Assembly (NCBI GenBank): GCA_015680685.1
Contig: MNCI01010754.1
Coordinates: 323,268 to 387,267, forward strand
DNA from: Gnetum montanum
Taxonomy: Eukaryota; Streptophyta; Gnetopsida; Gnetales; Gnetaceae
Reading direction: 5' to 3'
DNA: 64,000 nucleotides
Shown: positions 52,301 through 64,000 of the stretch, one piece after another
Layout of the letters: every line of letters starts with the position of its first letter
How positions within the stretch are numbered: the stretch's first letter is position 1
Translations under genes and position numbers: made by a program
Notes under the pieces: model-generated
Seen by the model: only the letters and a program-made list of their open reading frames with translations
Database searches by the model: none
What the model was told of the DNA's origin: nothing

Positions 52301-53900
52301 TCAAGGTTAATCTATAGTGGACCTCTTGATGGTGGCTATATGATTTAAGAGATAGGCATTGAGATTTTCATTCTTCTAAATGGGTAAAGGGATGACCTTC
52401 TAGAAGATATGTAATCCCTTGCATGTTAAATGGATAGAATGATACCATACCCTCTTAGTTTTGGATAATTTCTATTTCTAGAATAAATTCATGGAAATAG
52501 GTTGGGTGATAGTCCTCAATGAAACTAATTTCTATATTAGAGTCTCATAATGATCTAAAAATCAATAAAGGATGAATATTCTCACTATCTGTGTCTCCTC
52601 AAAGTTTTTATTTTGTAGAACAAATGGACATTTATTTGTGCAAGGGATACACATGGGGGTGTGGGAGCTGTGGGGGTTGTTTGAGGATATTGGAGCATCA
52701 TCAAGGTGAATGGTCTTAGGATCAAGAAGCACTAAAAGAAATTCCATGATTAGAGTATATTGGACCTTCAAGAATGCTTGTAGGAAGAAGAAGGCTAAGG
52801 ATGCATATTTTGTATCTAGGATGACATTGATTAGAGTTTGATGAATGGCTTTCCTCTAAGACATAATGTGGACATGTTAGCCTCTACAATGCACCTTTTA
52901 CATGGAGAGATCCTCCTTATTTTTTTCTTCCTCTGAATCTTACTCCTCCATTATCTTTTTGTTCCTTCTCCTTTTATATTATTTAGTTTTCACTCATGTG
53001 TGCTTCATTAATTTCTATCCTATATCCTCCTACATTCACTTATAGGCTTTAGCCTTCTCTTTGCTTGTGTCTACTAGATTATTTTTATTTCTATAGATGA
53101 GAATCCTTTCATAGCTAGCTTATTATGGTATGATAATAATACCTTACAATATTAGTCCTGAATATCCTTCTATATAACTTCTTGTAGCTATTAAAGGGCT
53201 TTGAGTATATCCTTGTGCACCATGATGCAAGATTCATGAACCATAGCCTTCTCAATGGACTTCATAATCAAATCTTCTAGGAACACTTGTAAGTTCACTA
53301 ATGGGCTAGTTTTCAATATCCATAGAATCCTCATGTATTCCCTTATGAGCTAGTTCATTATTTGATAGAATAAGAATTCACATATGTCCTTTTTTGTAGA
53401 GCACAACAACTAATCCAAGTTTATCCTTTTGTAATATCTCTTATTCTCTATGGGTCTATTTGTCTAGTTAACTAGATGATGCATAAATTCAACTAGGGTT
53501 GTTGAGCTATAAAGGAAACTAATCCCCTCTAGAGCAAAATTTGGAACCTTCATTAAAGATGCTTGAGATACTCACATTGTCCTTTCTCCTATCTTAAATT
53601 TTCCTTGGAATAATGAAAGGATCACTATTATGTCCATCTATAGGAGAAATATTTTGAAATATTTAAAAAATAATTTCTCACACTTGGCTAGAAGCAACAA
53701 CCAAGCTAGAGACTCTTGAAGCTCTAGGAGCTCTACAAGTTCTTACATTACCAGTCTCCATGTGATCTATGAATCAAAATTTCCTAGAGCCATATAGTTT
53801 CAATGTCTTAGTATAAATAAAATTTTGTAGTCCAAGCCCAAGGGCTAGGTGGTGTGTAGTTATGAAAAATGGATATGTTCCTTTTCATCCATTTAGACCA
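52300..53900 (-). other. Unassigned minus-strand coding relic
   Basis: With stops read through, the minus strand gives a helical stretch (VFLEDLIMKSIEKAMVHES, VHKDILKALQQ) at 53310-53180 and a Pro/Thr-rich end (YPQTTPTAPTPPCVSLAQI, about 52690-52640). It may be part of the LINE to its right or of another element; I recognise no domain. Confidence 0.2.
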
Positions 53901-53999
53901 ATAAAATATGCCACACATTTCTACAACTTGTCATAGATCTTACATCCAAGCCTGCAGGTTACCTTTGAGTACTTCAAGAGAGATTCTAGTATGATCCTC

Positions 54000-56570
54000 A
54001 AGACATATCCTCACTACACATGTGTATATACAATCAATAAAAGGATGTATATTTGGTTTCCCTAATTAGTGTAAAATATTTAGAGTTTTAGCCCTTGGAT
54101 TGATTTTTTTTTGGATTTGATCTAAGGTAAAAATGGCTTGAAATGGAAGATTCCATAGGAATATTTTAATCTTTGGTATCATGGAAAAGGCTTAAATCCT
54201 AATTATATCCTCAATATGTGAAGTGTACCAATATTATTTCCATACATCTTTGGTGATCTTACCTCTAGATAGTCATAACCAAACTCTAGTAACAATATGC
54301 ATGCTTAGATCTTCTATCTTATTATGATTTAATAGGGTAATTATGCTACATAAATTCTAAATTATTTATAGGGTTAGAGATGCCTCACCATTTAAAAATG
54401 TATTTTGAAAACTAATGAGGTTGTTAATAGTGGCTTCCCATCTTATGTTAATCCATTTTGTTGCTTTCAGCTAGAGATATTTTCTAGGATTTTTATTGTG
54501 ATAGTGCCATCTAATGTACCAAAATGGAATACTATTGAGTGCATTTTGGTGGTTGATAAAATATTGGAACATTCTCCAAGCATCCACCAAATGTTGTGCA
54601 AACCATGAAGACCCCATTAGAGGGTTCATTCACTATTTTTGGTCCCAACAAAAGAAAGCTTAGTGCTAGGTTGACTTTTCTAGGATACTAAAGTGTAGGC
54701 CTAGGACAAGATATTTCATCCTTCTCTCGATCATTTTAGAAAAGCTAACAATTCTTAACCCATTTTATGCCTTTGGGCAATATTTCAAGTTCCATCACAT
54801 GAGGTGAAATATCTTTTTGTTTTTAGTATCTTCTTATATAAATTTCCTAATGATGTTGTCTATATTTTTTATGATCACTTTTGATTAGGAATGGTCATTA
54901 TTGCTACCTAGGGATGATTTTCTAAACAAAAAATGCCAAGAGGATTTTCCTTGCTAATAATAGTAATACTTATTTCTAGTCACATAGCTTATATTGGATG
55001 TGGTTAATTATCACACACTAGAGCTATTTTTGTGGCTAATTCCCAAATAGTGGGGTGCCTAGGTACCTATTTATAGGTATCTAGATAATGATACCTAAGA
55101 GATGGGTGATTGACTAGAGGTTAATAGGTTGATAGTATTCAAGTCATTAAATGTTATAATTTTTGGAAATAAGAATAATATTCATAGAATTTTAAATATG
55201 TGAGAAGCATCTTGCAAAGAGAGTGCAATCAAATGTATGCAGCTATTGAAAATATGCCACATGATAAAAAAACATAACAAAAAAACTCAGAAATACACTA
55301 GTCAAATCCAAGGGTATGGTTCCTACCTACCTAGGAAATTACTATATGTAGCTTTGCATACCCATTTGAGTGGTACATTTAGGTCTTCAGATTCAAATGA
55401 GTATGAAACTCCATCATATCCTTGATATCATTAACGTTGCTTGAGCTAGATTGATAAAGTTGTCAAAACGTTTCCTCTACCTAGCAGTTATCCTATTATG
55501 GATATTTCATGAAGCTAACTTATTATTTCTTTCTCCTACACTAAGAATCCATCATATGTTAAAATATTTTATTCAAGTTTCCTTTTCTCAAACATTTAAT
55601 ACACAAGTGTTTTAGCTAGTATGCTTTCTCAATGTGTAGCAAACATGATAAATTAACTTAGAGATCATTGTATCTAGGGTATAGATAGCCTAAATTACTT
55701 ACATTCTTTGGAGCACAATTGGTATTGGGAAGTTTTATGATAATGATGGTCTATAGATGATGGCTTTCTGATCACAAAGCTAGTTGAATTTTCCTTAAGA
55801 TTTGATCAAGTAATTTACTTTGTATGGTATTTTCTTCTGGCTATGTGGTAATTCTTTCAAGTACCTCTAGTAAGGTTAGCCATAAGTTCTCAAGCATGAA
55901 TTCCCTATTACCTCTAGAGGATGCATCACATTGGCATATTATGGGGAAAGGATTTGAGAACCATTCGACTACTATAACGACTAGGGCATGCTACCTAACT
56001 TTCTCTAAGAGCTAGCATCTTTACAACCGTGATGCCCTAATGCCTTGATCCTCCCAAGGTCTCTACCACATGAACGTTTCTTCCTCTATCTTAATTTAAG
56101 AATATATTACTTTTCCACCATCCTTTGAAAACATTCTAACTTTATTTTTGATAGAAGATCTATGGTCTTCATGTAGGAAATTCACTACATTTGCATCTGT
56201 AATCATAATGATCTTAGAACTTCCACTAATTTGCTTTCTTAGCTCCTAGATAAATATTTTTCCACTGCCATTACCTAAATAAATATAAATATTTATAATC
56301 ATAAAATTCTAGGTTTATGATAGGTAACAAGGGATGGACTTGAAATATGATGTTAAACCTGATTTTTCTAGAACATTATCATGCATGAGCCACTATTTCC
56401 TACTGGAGTTGCCTCACATGCCTAACATAATGCAGTGTGCAAGATGCACCTTTCCACTTGCTATCCTACATACTAATCATATTGATGCCTAAACTTTCCA
56501 CAAGTTGTAGCATCTCTTTCATCCTTGTTGAATCAATGAGCCCTTCAATGTTCCATGAGGTGAGGTTCAT
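54000..56570 (-). pseudogene. LINE ORF2 relic (endonuclease to C-terminus)
   Basis: The start at 56570 reads MNLTSWNIEGLIDSTRMKEM, then LVESLGINMIS. This is the opening strand of apurinic-like LINE endonucleases, where S-W-N-x-R/E-G-L is followed by helices and an E/D-T/S-K string. The enzyme nicks target DNA for target-primed reverse transcription. Further down, about 54750-54600 gives WVKNC, LALSFLLLGPK and related Trp-containing pieces that would suit the C-terminal zinc/finger region. The polymerase in between is unreadable frame by frame. Confidence 0.45.
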
Positions 56571-57049
56571 GAATATTGGTATAGTTGTTAATATATCGAT
56601 GTCATCCCTAGAGAATATAATGTGGCTTTTGTTCCATTTACAATGTTCTATTCTATTTTTCTATGACACTATTATGTTTCAAAGGCCTTCCCAACATAGA
56701 TACATTATGTATGTTGCTCTTACCTTGATCATTTCTTGTGACTACCATTGATCATTCCTCCTATATTTCATTCAATGCAGGATGAGGGGTTGTTTGGGGA
56801 ACTTACTAGAAATCTTGGTCATCCATACACCAAGGGGCCTCATTTTTTAACTTTTCCTACTAGTCTTTCTAGTTTCTCTTGTCATGTTCTAAGTTTCCTG
56901 AGCTACCTAATTCATTAGGGATTTTTTCTTCTAGGGTCATTGTATATCTTAGAGATATAATCCTTTCTATCTCTTCTTTCGGATTTCCTCATCTACCATG
57001 CTACATTGAGAACCTTGTCATGGCTCCCTCTTAGCTATCCTCTATATAC

Positions 57050-58060
57050 ATGTTCCCTTTTTCTCTAGGAAATAGTGGCCACTATACCCTTGTTTCAAAC
57101 AATGTATGAAGTGATTTAGAAATATATTATAGGTTATGACCTACTGTATTTTGTCATGAAGGCTTTGGAGTCAAATCTCCTCATGCAAATGTAATCAAGG
57201 GGCACATACAAAAATCCTAGTATCAATCAAATGTGATTTGGATGTCATTGTTTTTTCCATAGTAATCATCTCTATCAAAGAGCTTATCCATGCATAAAAA
57301 ACTTTGTTTCATAGGTCCATTGCGAAACTTAGGAGGTGAATCTAAAGTAGGAAGGATATCATCATTAGCTTCATACTTGATTTATAAATTGAGATATTTA
57401 GAATCCACTTTTTAAAAATAAGTAATTGTTCCTCAAACATCCATGAACCCTATGAGAGAACATCATGCATATATGATTATAAATTAAAGAAGAACAATTT
57501 TTTGTTCCCTTTTATTGGGATGATTTTTAGAGCATATCTTACCTAGATTTTATGAGCCTCTTGCATAATATTTTCCAACAAGGAAATCCCACTTGAAAAA
57601 ATTCCTATAGGCATAGCCTCTTATCTACCTTTATTTAATTCATTCTAGGATGGGAATGTGAGTTCCCTTGGTGTTCTCTTTAATTTTAAGGTCCTTTCCT
57701 ACCTCTTGAAGATTACCCTCCTCTAGATCAAGTCTTACATATTGTATACAACTACTACTTTCCCTAGCACTATCTCTATGAATGAATGCTTTAAGGTATT
57801 TGAAATCCTAGAGATACCAATTTCAAAATCTTATGAATAAGATCCTATTAAACCTATGAGTTTTGGACTTCTGATGGTGGATGATCCCCACCACACTTCA
57901 CACACCACCCATTGCCACCATTAGGCATTCCACCATGTATTAAAAGGTCTACTATATCTATTATTGATTTAGCTTTACCTCCTAAATCTAGAGCCATCTT
58001 TCCATGATTTTTGTGTGAATTTTTCCCCATTCCCCATTTTTTCATAAATTCTTTCATATT
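57050..58060 (-). pseudogene. LINE ORF1-like relic
   Basis: A 67-codon open frame (58057-57854) reads MKEFMKKWGMGKNSHKNHGK, then NGWCVKCGGDHPPSEVQN, a C-x-x-C-x-x-x-H string reminiscent of the zinc knuckle of plant L1 ORF1. About 57340 carries FRNGPMKQSFLCMDKLFDRD in broken frame. ORF1 proteins bind the LINE RNA. Its position upstream of the endonuclease on the same strand supports this. The rest is eroded. Confidence 0.35.
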
Positions 58061-58539
58061 TTCATTGGGGAATGATCTTTATATAACTATTAGTGGTCCC
58101 AATCATGTTCTACATATTTCATGGTCATTTCAAGATGTAATGATTAGTTTTTCAATAATAAAAAATTGGTTACAAATTTTCTCCAAGATTTTTCTTATTT
58201 TACCAACTATTCATCTTCTATATAGCATTTGTTCCAAATCATTGGTAAATTCTATTATAATAAAACTAGTTCTCAACATCTATTCTTCAATTCAAGTTAA
58301 CAATATTATCATCATCATCAATATTATCAAATTTTTTTTATTTAGGTCAATATTTTCATTTTAACATATGAATATCTCATCATGTTGAGACTAAAAGTTA
58401 GCAACATCTTCTCCTTTTAATCCTGATTTAAATTCAAAGTTAATTTATTTGTTTTTCACTTTATTTTCATCTACATTCTTTGACAACATTGAGAATTTAA
58501 TTCACATATAAATTTTAATTCAAAATCTAGAAATCTTGG

Positions 58540-58920
58540 TTTTTCATCTCAACATAATCCAATCATGACTTGTGGTATCATTAGTCAAGAGACCATAATT
58601 TGTAATTAGTTCAAGTACTATCCCACAAGGTAGCCACTACTCATGGTCAACATTTTTAGCTTCTATTATTAACCACAATATATAGTTATCAACCACGACC
58701 CATGATCTTTCTTCATAGCTCATGCTCCATTTAAAAACTAAGTCAAATACACCACAACCCATGGATAAATCATGGTATCATTAGATCAAATCATCATGAC
58801 TTGTGGTATCCTTGTGATCTAATTGTTGAATCATTAGATTAATAAATCTCTTTATTTCTTCTAATTATGACTCATGGTCTACTCATGATTAGATAACCAT
58901 GACTCATGTTGTAATACCAT
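58540..58920. repeat. ACCATGA / TCATGGT repeat cluster
   Basis: At least eight ATCATGACTTGTGGTATC-, CCATGACTCATGTTGT- or ATGGTCTACTCATGATTAG-like strings. Members also occur at 30340-30500 and 63420-64000. Two strings, near 58570 and 58772 (TGGTATCATTAG), resemble a tRNA-Met primer site, so this could be the 5' LTR end of the copia element. Confidence 0.5.
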
Positions 58921-59004
58921 AATTCATTATTATTTAAAAAAACATCATTTTTATTAAAAATTTTCAACAATATTAATCTTCTATCAAAGACAATTCTATC
59001 ATCA

Positions 59005-59990
59005 ATGTCTACACTAGTATTCAAACTAAAGTTAATATACGTTATAACAAAGAAATAACTAAATTTTCCATCATATTTGATTAGACTGAAGATCTCATCC
59101 TATGGAATGATATTATGAAAGGCCTTTTCAATGTTAATTATATCTGTAAGATAGTTGAATTTGAAGAAGCCCCTATTAAATCTACTTCAAAAAAGAGTGA
59201 TAAAGATAAGGAACATCCCTTAATTAAAGAGAATCTAAAGAAATAAAAATAAAAAATAATATATTGTCATGCTAGGATGATAATCATATTCAATGTATCA
59301 AAGGCTATAATAGAAATATTATGCTCCTTGAAGATTGAAAAATAAATATGACTAATTATAATCAAACTACCTTAAAAATTTATAAAATCAACATATAAAA
59401 GAAATTCTATGTAAAATTTAGTTTGACAAATCAAAAATTAAGGATGATGACATTAAAGATTATTTTATAAGAAGGTATAACAACATAAAGAACATTGATG
59501 AATTTGGTTTTGGATTCATACAATATTAAAAGGTTCAAAATATAGTTGTAATTCTTTCTAATAATATCGTATATTAAAACTTGATGATGAATGTCTTACA
59601 AAATAAGGAGTTTAAGCAACTCACTATTGATGACCTAGTTACTTAGATCATAACCATAGAAAGTATAATAATAGATAATACCGAAAAAGATTATGTTTTT
59701 AGAGTTAGTAACAGAAGATGAAGAGTTAATAGAAAAAGTAAAATATTCAATAATAAATAGACTCAGAACCAAAGCAATCAAGATATGATAGAGATTTTTT
59801 AAAGAAACAATAGATGCTAAGGACTCATTAAAGGGAGATGAAACTCATAAGGATGAAGAAATGTACAAATATATAATCCTATTTCTTCATTCAAATTCTA
59901 TAAAAAGAAAGGTCATGACATAAAATCATATTAGGTTAAAATTGAATTTGATGCTCTACAACGTTAGAACAAGAATTAAGAAAAAGGTAC
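59005..59990 (+). pseudogene. copia gag with zinc-knuckle remnant
   Basis: The frame opens at MSTLVFKLKL, with EDLILWNDIMKGLFNVNYIC soon after. DIKDYFIRRYNNIKNIDEF, LMMNVLQNKEFKQLTIDDL and DNTEKDYVFRVSNRR (59450-59710) fit the copia gag middle. At about 59880-59940 comes SFKFYKKKGHDIKSY, a C-x-x-C-x4-H-x4-C knuckle with its cysteines lost. Gag packages element RNA. It is broken by stops near 59720 and 59800. Confidence 0.6.
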
Positions 59991-60049
59991 AAATTGAACC
60001 TTTACTTAAGAAAAAAATCAAGGAAAATTCAAGGCTTTTAGTTCTAATA

Positions 60050-60330
60050 GTATTATCAACAAAATTTTTTGGATTTTAGATAATAGTTACTCTAATCAAA
60101 TGATATCCTATTAGTCTCTTCTTATCCACTACATACTAAATAGAATTGACAACATCAAAATAAGTGATGAAAACCATCTTAATATAGAAGGAATAGAAAA
60201 TTGCATTGTCAGACTACCTAACAAAAAATTTATAGCTATCACTAATGTTTTCTATATTTTAACCCTCTTAAATCTCTTACTTTTATTGAGCAAAATGACT
60301 AGAAAAGACATAAATATTAGTTTTAAAAAT
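60050..60330 (+). pseudogene. copia protease
   Basis: FWILDNSYSNQM (60069-60103) is the copia protease active site, normally W-x-L-D-S-G-A-S-x-H-M, with S-G-A changed. Typical downstream strings follow: CIVRLPNKKFIAITNVFYIL, NLLLLLSKMTRKDINISFKN. The pattern is diagnostic for Ty1/copia. Confidence 0.65.
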
Positions 60331-60399
60331 GATTGATGCATTCTTACAAAAAAAAATGAAGAAGAAATCATTAAAATCAAAGATTATTATAACAAAATT

Positions 60400-61550
60400 T
60401 ACTATGTTGAATGTACTTTGATCTCAAAGATAATCCCATTGACATGATCCATGGTATTAAACAAACCATTCTTCAAATGACAATCTCATAAAACAAAATA
60501 AATGAAGATAGCCATCAAACTACTTTAGAGAATTAGCACTCAATAGCTAAAGAAGAAAAATCCAAGATATGACATAACATATTGGATCACATTTCCTATA
60601 ACAACCCTATAAAAATATCAAATATAAAGAAAATCATAGAATTAAAATCAAAGAAACTCCTTTAAAAATTATAAAATCTGCATGCTAGAAGAGAAATCCA
60701 ATAGTTCTTATACAATGTCTATCCAAAAAAAAAAAAAAAAGACTAAATCACTTAAACTACTCCACATGGATCTTACTAATCTAATGTAAATCACCTTAAT
60801 AGAGGAGAAAATTGGATTTGAAATTATTAATGACCAATCTAAATTCATGTGTACCTACAATATAAAAACTAAGGATGAAGGAATAAACAGGTTCAAAGAC
60901 TTCTACATCATCATGAATAATACCATGAACCTTCTTATTAAAGTCATTAGATTAATTTTATCATAAAAATTTTGAAGAATTCTATATGAATCAAGAAATT
61001 TTTTATCAAACTACATGTAGGTATAACACACAATTAAATATAGTTATGAAAACAAAAAATAAAAGTCAGCAAGGCATGATGAGATGCCTACTTAAAAATG
61101 CATAAATTCATAACTACATATAAGAAAGTCCATGACCATGGAAACCTATATCAAAAATAGAATTATCAGCAACAATAATAAAGAGAAGTCTCCTTATGAA
61201 TTCTTCTACAAAGTGCTTCCCAACATTAAGCACATGAGAATATTTTAATGTTATTAATATATTAAACCTTCAGAATAATTCATAGATAAATTTGAAAATA
61301 GAGAAAAAATGTATAATCCTTAGTTATGACATAAAGACAATTTGATAGACATGCTATGATCATATTAGAAACAAATGACACTCATCTAGAGATTTAATAT
61401 TCATACAAGAAAAACTTGAAATAGAGTTTGAACTTCATAATGAAAAATCAAAGATGCCTTCGGTATAAAGAGATCATCCTCAAAATCAAATGCTAGATAA
61501 AAATTTCAAAAGAAGGATAACCAAATATAATGCATATAAAAACCTTACCT
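60400..61550 (+). pseudogene. copia integrase
   Basis: Degraded GAG pre-integrase and zinc pieces (about 60420-60640) lead to TPHGSYQSN (about 60760) and FEIINDQSKFMCTYNIKTKD then INRFKDFYIIMNN (about 60820-60935), the integrase core. Later the frame shows YEFFYKVLPNIKHMRIF (about 61190). It is followed by a linker to RT. A poly-A run of 18 lies at 60725-60742. Stops are frequent. Confidence 0.55.
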
Positions 61551-61711
61551 ACTCAACATTTAGCTAAGAACCCTTTAAGATACAAGAAGTACTAAAGATC
61601 CATGAATTAAAAAAAAAACCCATGAACAACAACTAAGAAGCAATTATAAAGACAAATACTTGGGAACTAATGGATAGACAAAAAAGAAAGAAAATAATTA
61701 GTTGAAAATGA

Positions 61712-61894
61712 TTGAACAAAACAAAGTACAATGAAAAAGGGAAAATCATCAAACACAAAGATAGACTTGTTGCACAAGGATTTATACAAAATAAATACAT
61801 TGACTATGAAGAGATATTTATTGCAGTAGCAAGATTAGAAATAATAAAACTCATTATTTCTATATTAGCTCATCAAAAATCTATAATTACATAA
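61712..61894 (+). pseudogene. copia reverse transcriptase, N-terminal piece only
   Basis: A clean 60-codon frame reads YNEKGKIIKHKDRLVAQGFI, then YIDYEEIFIAVARLEIIKLI and SILAHQKSIIT. This is the conserved opening of copia RT (K-x-N-E-K-G-x-I-x-x-x-K-x-R-L-V-A-x-G). It stops at TAA, and the palm with its YVDD is absent. RT would copy element RNA. Confidence 0.75.
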
Positions 61895-61899
61895 AATGA

Positions 61900-63419
61900 A
61901 TATTAAATTATGTAATACCCTACCACTTAGCCTTGGGAGAGAATACATTACATATGATAAAGCCTTGATGTGCATTAAATCTTAGTGTTGAAATTTAATT
62001 AGAAAGACAACTTAACATGACATAATGAAAAGATAATAATGTAATGATATCAAAAGCTATGAAATATCATAAGATAGAAAGATATGAAACTATGAGAACA
62101 TTGATTAGATATCTATATGAGAGAAAAATAAAGAAATGAGAGAAATCCACATCCAAAGTACAATTAATCAAAGTATACAAAGAGCAATTTAAATCATAAA
62201 TCCATCACTATGAAATATGATAAGAACATATAGTGGCTACAAATGATAGTAATAAGTAATAATAATGATGGATATGATGTACATATATTAGATTTATCTC
62301 TTAAGAATGTAGGTGCATACAAAATATAGTAATAAGTAATAATAGTAATGGATAATAGTAATAATTATTAACTATACAAAGAACATAGGTGTATAAAAAT
62401 TCCTCTTAAGAATATCCAAAAATATAACTAATAAGAAATACTAGAGAGAGAACTAAGAAAAGAGGTAATTAGATTGTAATCCAAAACTACATCAACTACA
62501 TCCAAGTTGCACCTTCATATAGAATCTTGTGATCCATTAGAAAAAAGAGAGAATTAGTATAAACCAAGTGATAATTCTTGATACCTTTTCTAGTCAATTA
62601 AGGATAAGGACCATGAATAAGAGTAGGAGCAAGGGGTTTTATGACCAACAAGACAAGTTAGAGTAGCATGTAGATCCATGCCATGAAATCTTACACATTG
62701 CTAGAAAACATTTAGGGGCAATCAAACATGAATTATTAAGCAATAACATCAATAACCAACTAGCATAATAAGAAAAAATACATATAATAAGTATTAGGCA
62801 AATAATGATCATAACATATAGCCTTCCCCTTTCACATAACAACATACAAAGAAATGAAGCTAGGATGCAACACACTTGATGTTATATATGTGAATTGTTA
62901 TCTTGAGTACTTTTCAAACCATGTGTTAAACAAAATGAGAGGTTCCACCCAAGACTTGCATCTAACATCTTAATCTACTAATGTTAGAGGTGTCATCCAA
63001 AACTCATCTGTAACATTCTAGAGGCATCAAAAAGGTATTAATAATCCTAAAGTCACCCTCTTCTATAGGATGGGACCTACAAAAAAGGCATACTTATGCA
63101 TCCAATTGGAGGTTAGGTACAAAACATATCAAGAAAGCTCATCTCCAACTGACCATACAACTTGGTGCCAGCTCCTAATAAATAACAAGCATACAAATAT
63201 CAAGCATATATAAACCAAATGTTGATGGTGTAAGGATGTCAAATAAGCCAACAATATCAAAAATATAGTAACTAGATTAGAAATTAAATAATTAAGTCCA
63301 AGGTTAAATCCAAAATTTTAGCATGTTCCAAAGAAACCAATTAGTACCTAGTGATATTCAAATATCCAAAACTCATCAAACCAAATTTTAATAATAAGAC
63401 CAATGTAGAAATGATAAAA
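61900..63419. other. AT-rich spacer, no gene
   Basis: AT-rich with ATAATAGTAATGG-type short repeats (62220-62360). A 78-codon minus frame (62875-62639) has a hydrophobic start but no domain. Paired phrases ACATCTTAATCTACTAATGTTAG and AACATTCTAGAGG (62960-63040) are the only structure noted. Confidence 0.35.
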
Positions 63420-64000
63420 GTATAAAATCATGACCTCACCATGACTTTTGGTGATTGGCCATGGTTGTATGATAACTCATGGTTTGTGTAGAAACAACTA
63501 ACAAAAACATCTAGCAAAAGCACTTGTCCATGCCCTAACTGTAACTTGACCACTATTATAATAGTTCAGAAATCTAAAAATGACTTAAATAGCTTGATCA
63601 TGACTTCACCACAACCTGTGTTGAATCACTATGATCTTATCAAGATCATTTCATGAATCATGATAAAAAATCATGATCTAACCATGAGTTGTGGTTAGCT
63701 AAAAAGTAATCTAGATGACTCAGAATGACATGATAGAGAAAAAGGGCTAAATCATTAGGCTACTATGGATTGTGGTGACCAATCATGATTGGACCATGAC
63801 TAATGATGACTGACCATGATCAAAACATAATAGGATCATGTCCAATAGTGTTGGAGGTTACCCATAAATAGATGCTACAAATGCAAAGGAAAGCAAAAAG
63901 GCTTAGTCATGAATCCACCACAACCATGATGAAAGACCATGACCTAACCACAACTCATGGTTAGTGTTGGCAAACTCACCATGACCTATGGTTGAGTTAT
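63420..64000. repeat. CATGACC / GGTCATG repeat cluster at window end
   Basis: Many copies of ACCATGAC, ATCATGATTGGACCATGA and AACCATGAGTTGTGGTTAG, same family as at 58540-58920 and 30340-30500. The order is palindromic. It runs off the window, so it could be an LTR whose partner is at 58.5 kb. Confidence 0.55.

Larger units (their letters stand above)
54000..58060 (-). mobile_element. L1-type LINE relic
   Basis: Order on the minus strand: a Lys-rich ORF1 remnant with a C-x-x-C...H string (58057-57854), a spacer, then an endonuclease start at 56570, broken polymerase sequence, and a C-terminal stretch near 54780-54600. No LTRs or integrase are seen. I infer an L1-type non-LTR retrotransposon from the endonuclease start. 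RT motifs are too eroded for me to point to a catalytic box, so the 54.0-56.0 kb interval is assigned by position. Confidence 0.45.
59005..61900 (+). mobile_element. Ty1/copia relic (gag, protease, integrase, start of RT)
   Basis: Plus-strand order gag - zinc knuckle - protease - integrase - RT is the Ty1/copia order. The gag opens at about 59005 (MSTLVFKLKLIY). RT is present only from its N-terminal motif to 61894, after which unrelated sequence follows, so the rest of RT and RNase H is deleted. Stops and shifts are many but less dense than in the older elements. LTR boundaries were not resolved. Confidence 0.7.

Noticed and set aside
58011-58364. 117-codon plus frame rich in Ile/Asn
   Set aside because: AT-rich low complexity (ATTATCATCATC), overlapping the LINE ORF1 remnant in antisense.

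Overview
This window is nuclear DNA from a plant with a large, repeat-dominated genome. I infer this from the AT-rich sequence and from Ty3/gypsy, Ty1/copia, L1-type LINE and caulimovirid relics stacked inside one another. I see no intact host gene, tRNA, rRNA or CRISPR array. Nearly all coding matter is decayed: frames are recognisable, but carry stops that mostly read as C-to-T changes at CAA, CAG or CGA codons. A single N at 45275 marks an assembly ambiguity. The species cannot be named from the sequence alone.

Layout. (1) 1-330: helical reading-frame relic. (2) About 1010-3310, minus: chromovirus-like Ty3/gypsy pol (integrase, RNase H, RT). (3) About 3310-7350, minus: endogenous caulimovirid (pararetrovirus) relic with protease, RT, RNase H, a TATA box and a candidate primer site. 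(4) 7580-7920: hairpin-rich tandem array, followed by a Tat-like gag (8059-9016) on the plus strand. (5) 9017-27403: an 18.4-kb Tat-lineage LTR retrotransposon on the minus strand, inserted into that gag, which resumes at 27404. LTRs start TGAAA and end TTTCA, and removing one copy of the 5-bp target duplication restores the host gag frame. (6) About 31135-51590, plus: a Ty3/gypsy-like element split by a second Tat-like element (33673-45192, minus) that has gag and protease but no visible pol. (7) About 54000-58060, minus: LINE with an ORF1 remnant and endonuclease start. (8) About 58500-62000, plus: Ty1/copia relic, cut off early in RT.

The most interesting object lies inside the 18.4-kb element. 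Between its protease and its RT, on the opposite strand, is a complete-looking eukaryotic gene (16111-20781): TATA box, ATG, about seven exons with GT-AG junctions (three of them checked and phase-consistent), a terminal acidic exon with a stop, and AATAAA. It is bracketed by copies of a short hairpin motif (TTTAAGG-TC...GACC / TTTTAGGCC...GGCC). The same motif lies at equivalent places in the second Tat-like element, which has lost or never had the gene.

How the parts work together. The two Tat-like elements and the interrupted gag share a gag architecture, and the two elements share the same candidate primer site 15 nt from the LTR. The 18.4-kb element has the additional RNase H typical of Tat. 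Each family carries its own array of short palindromes in the LTR, leader or spacer.
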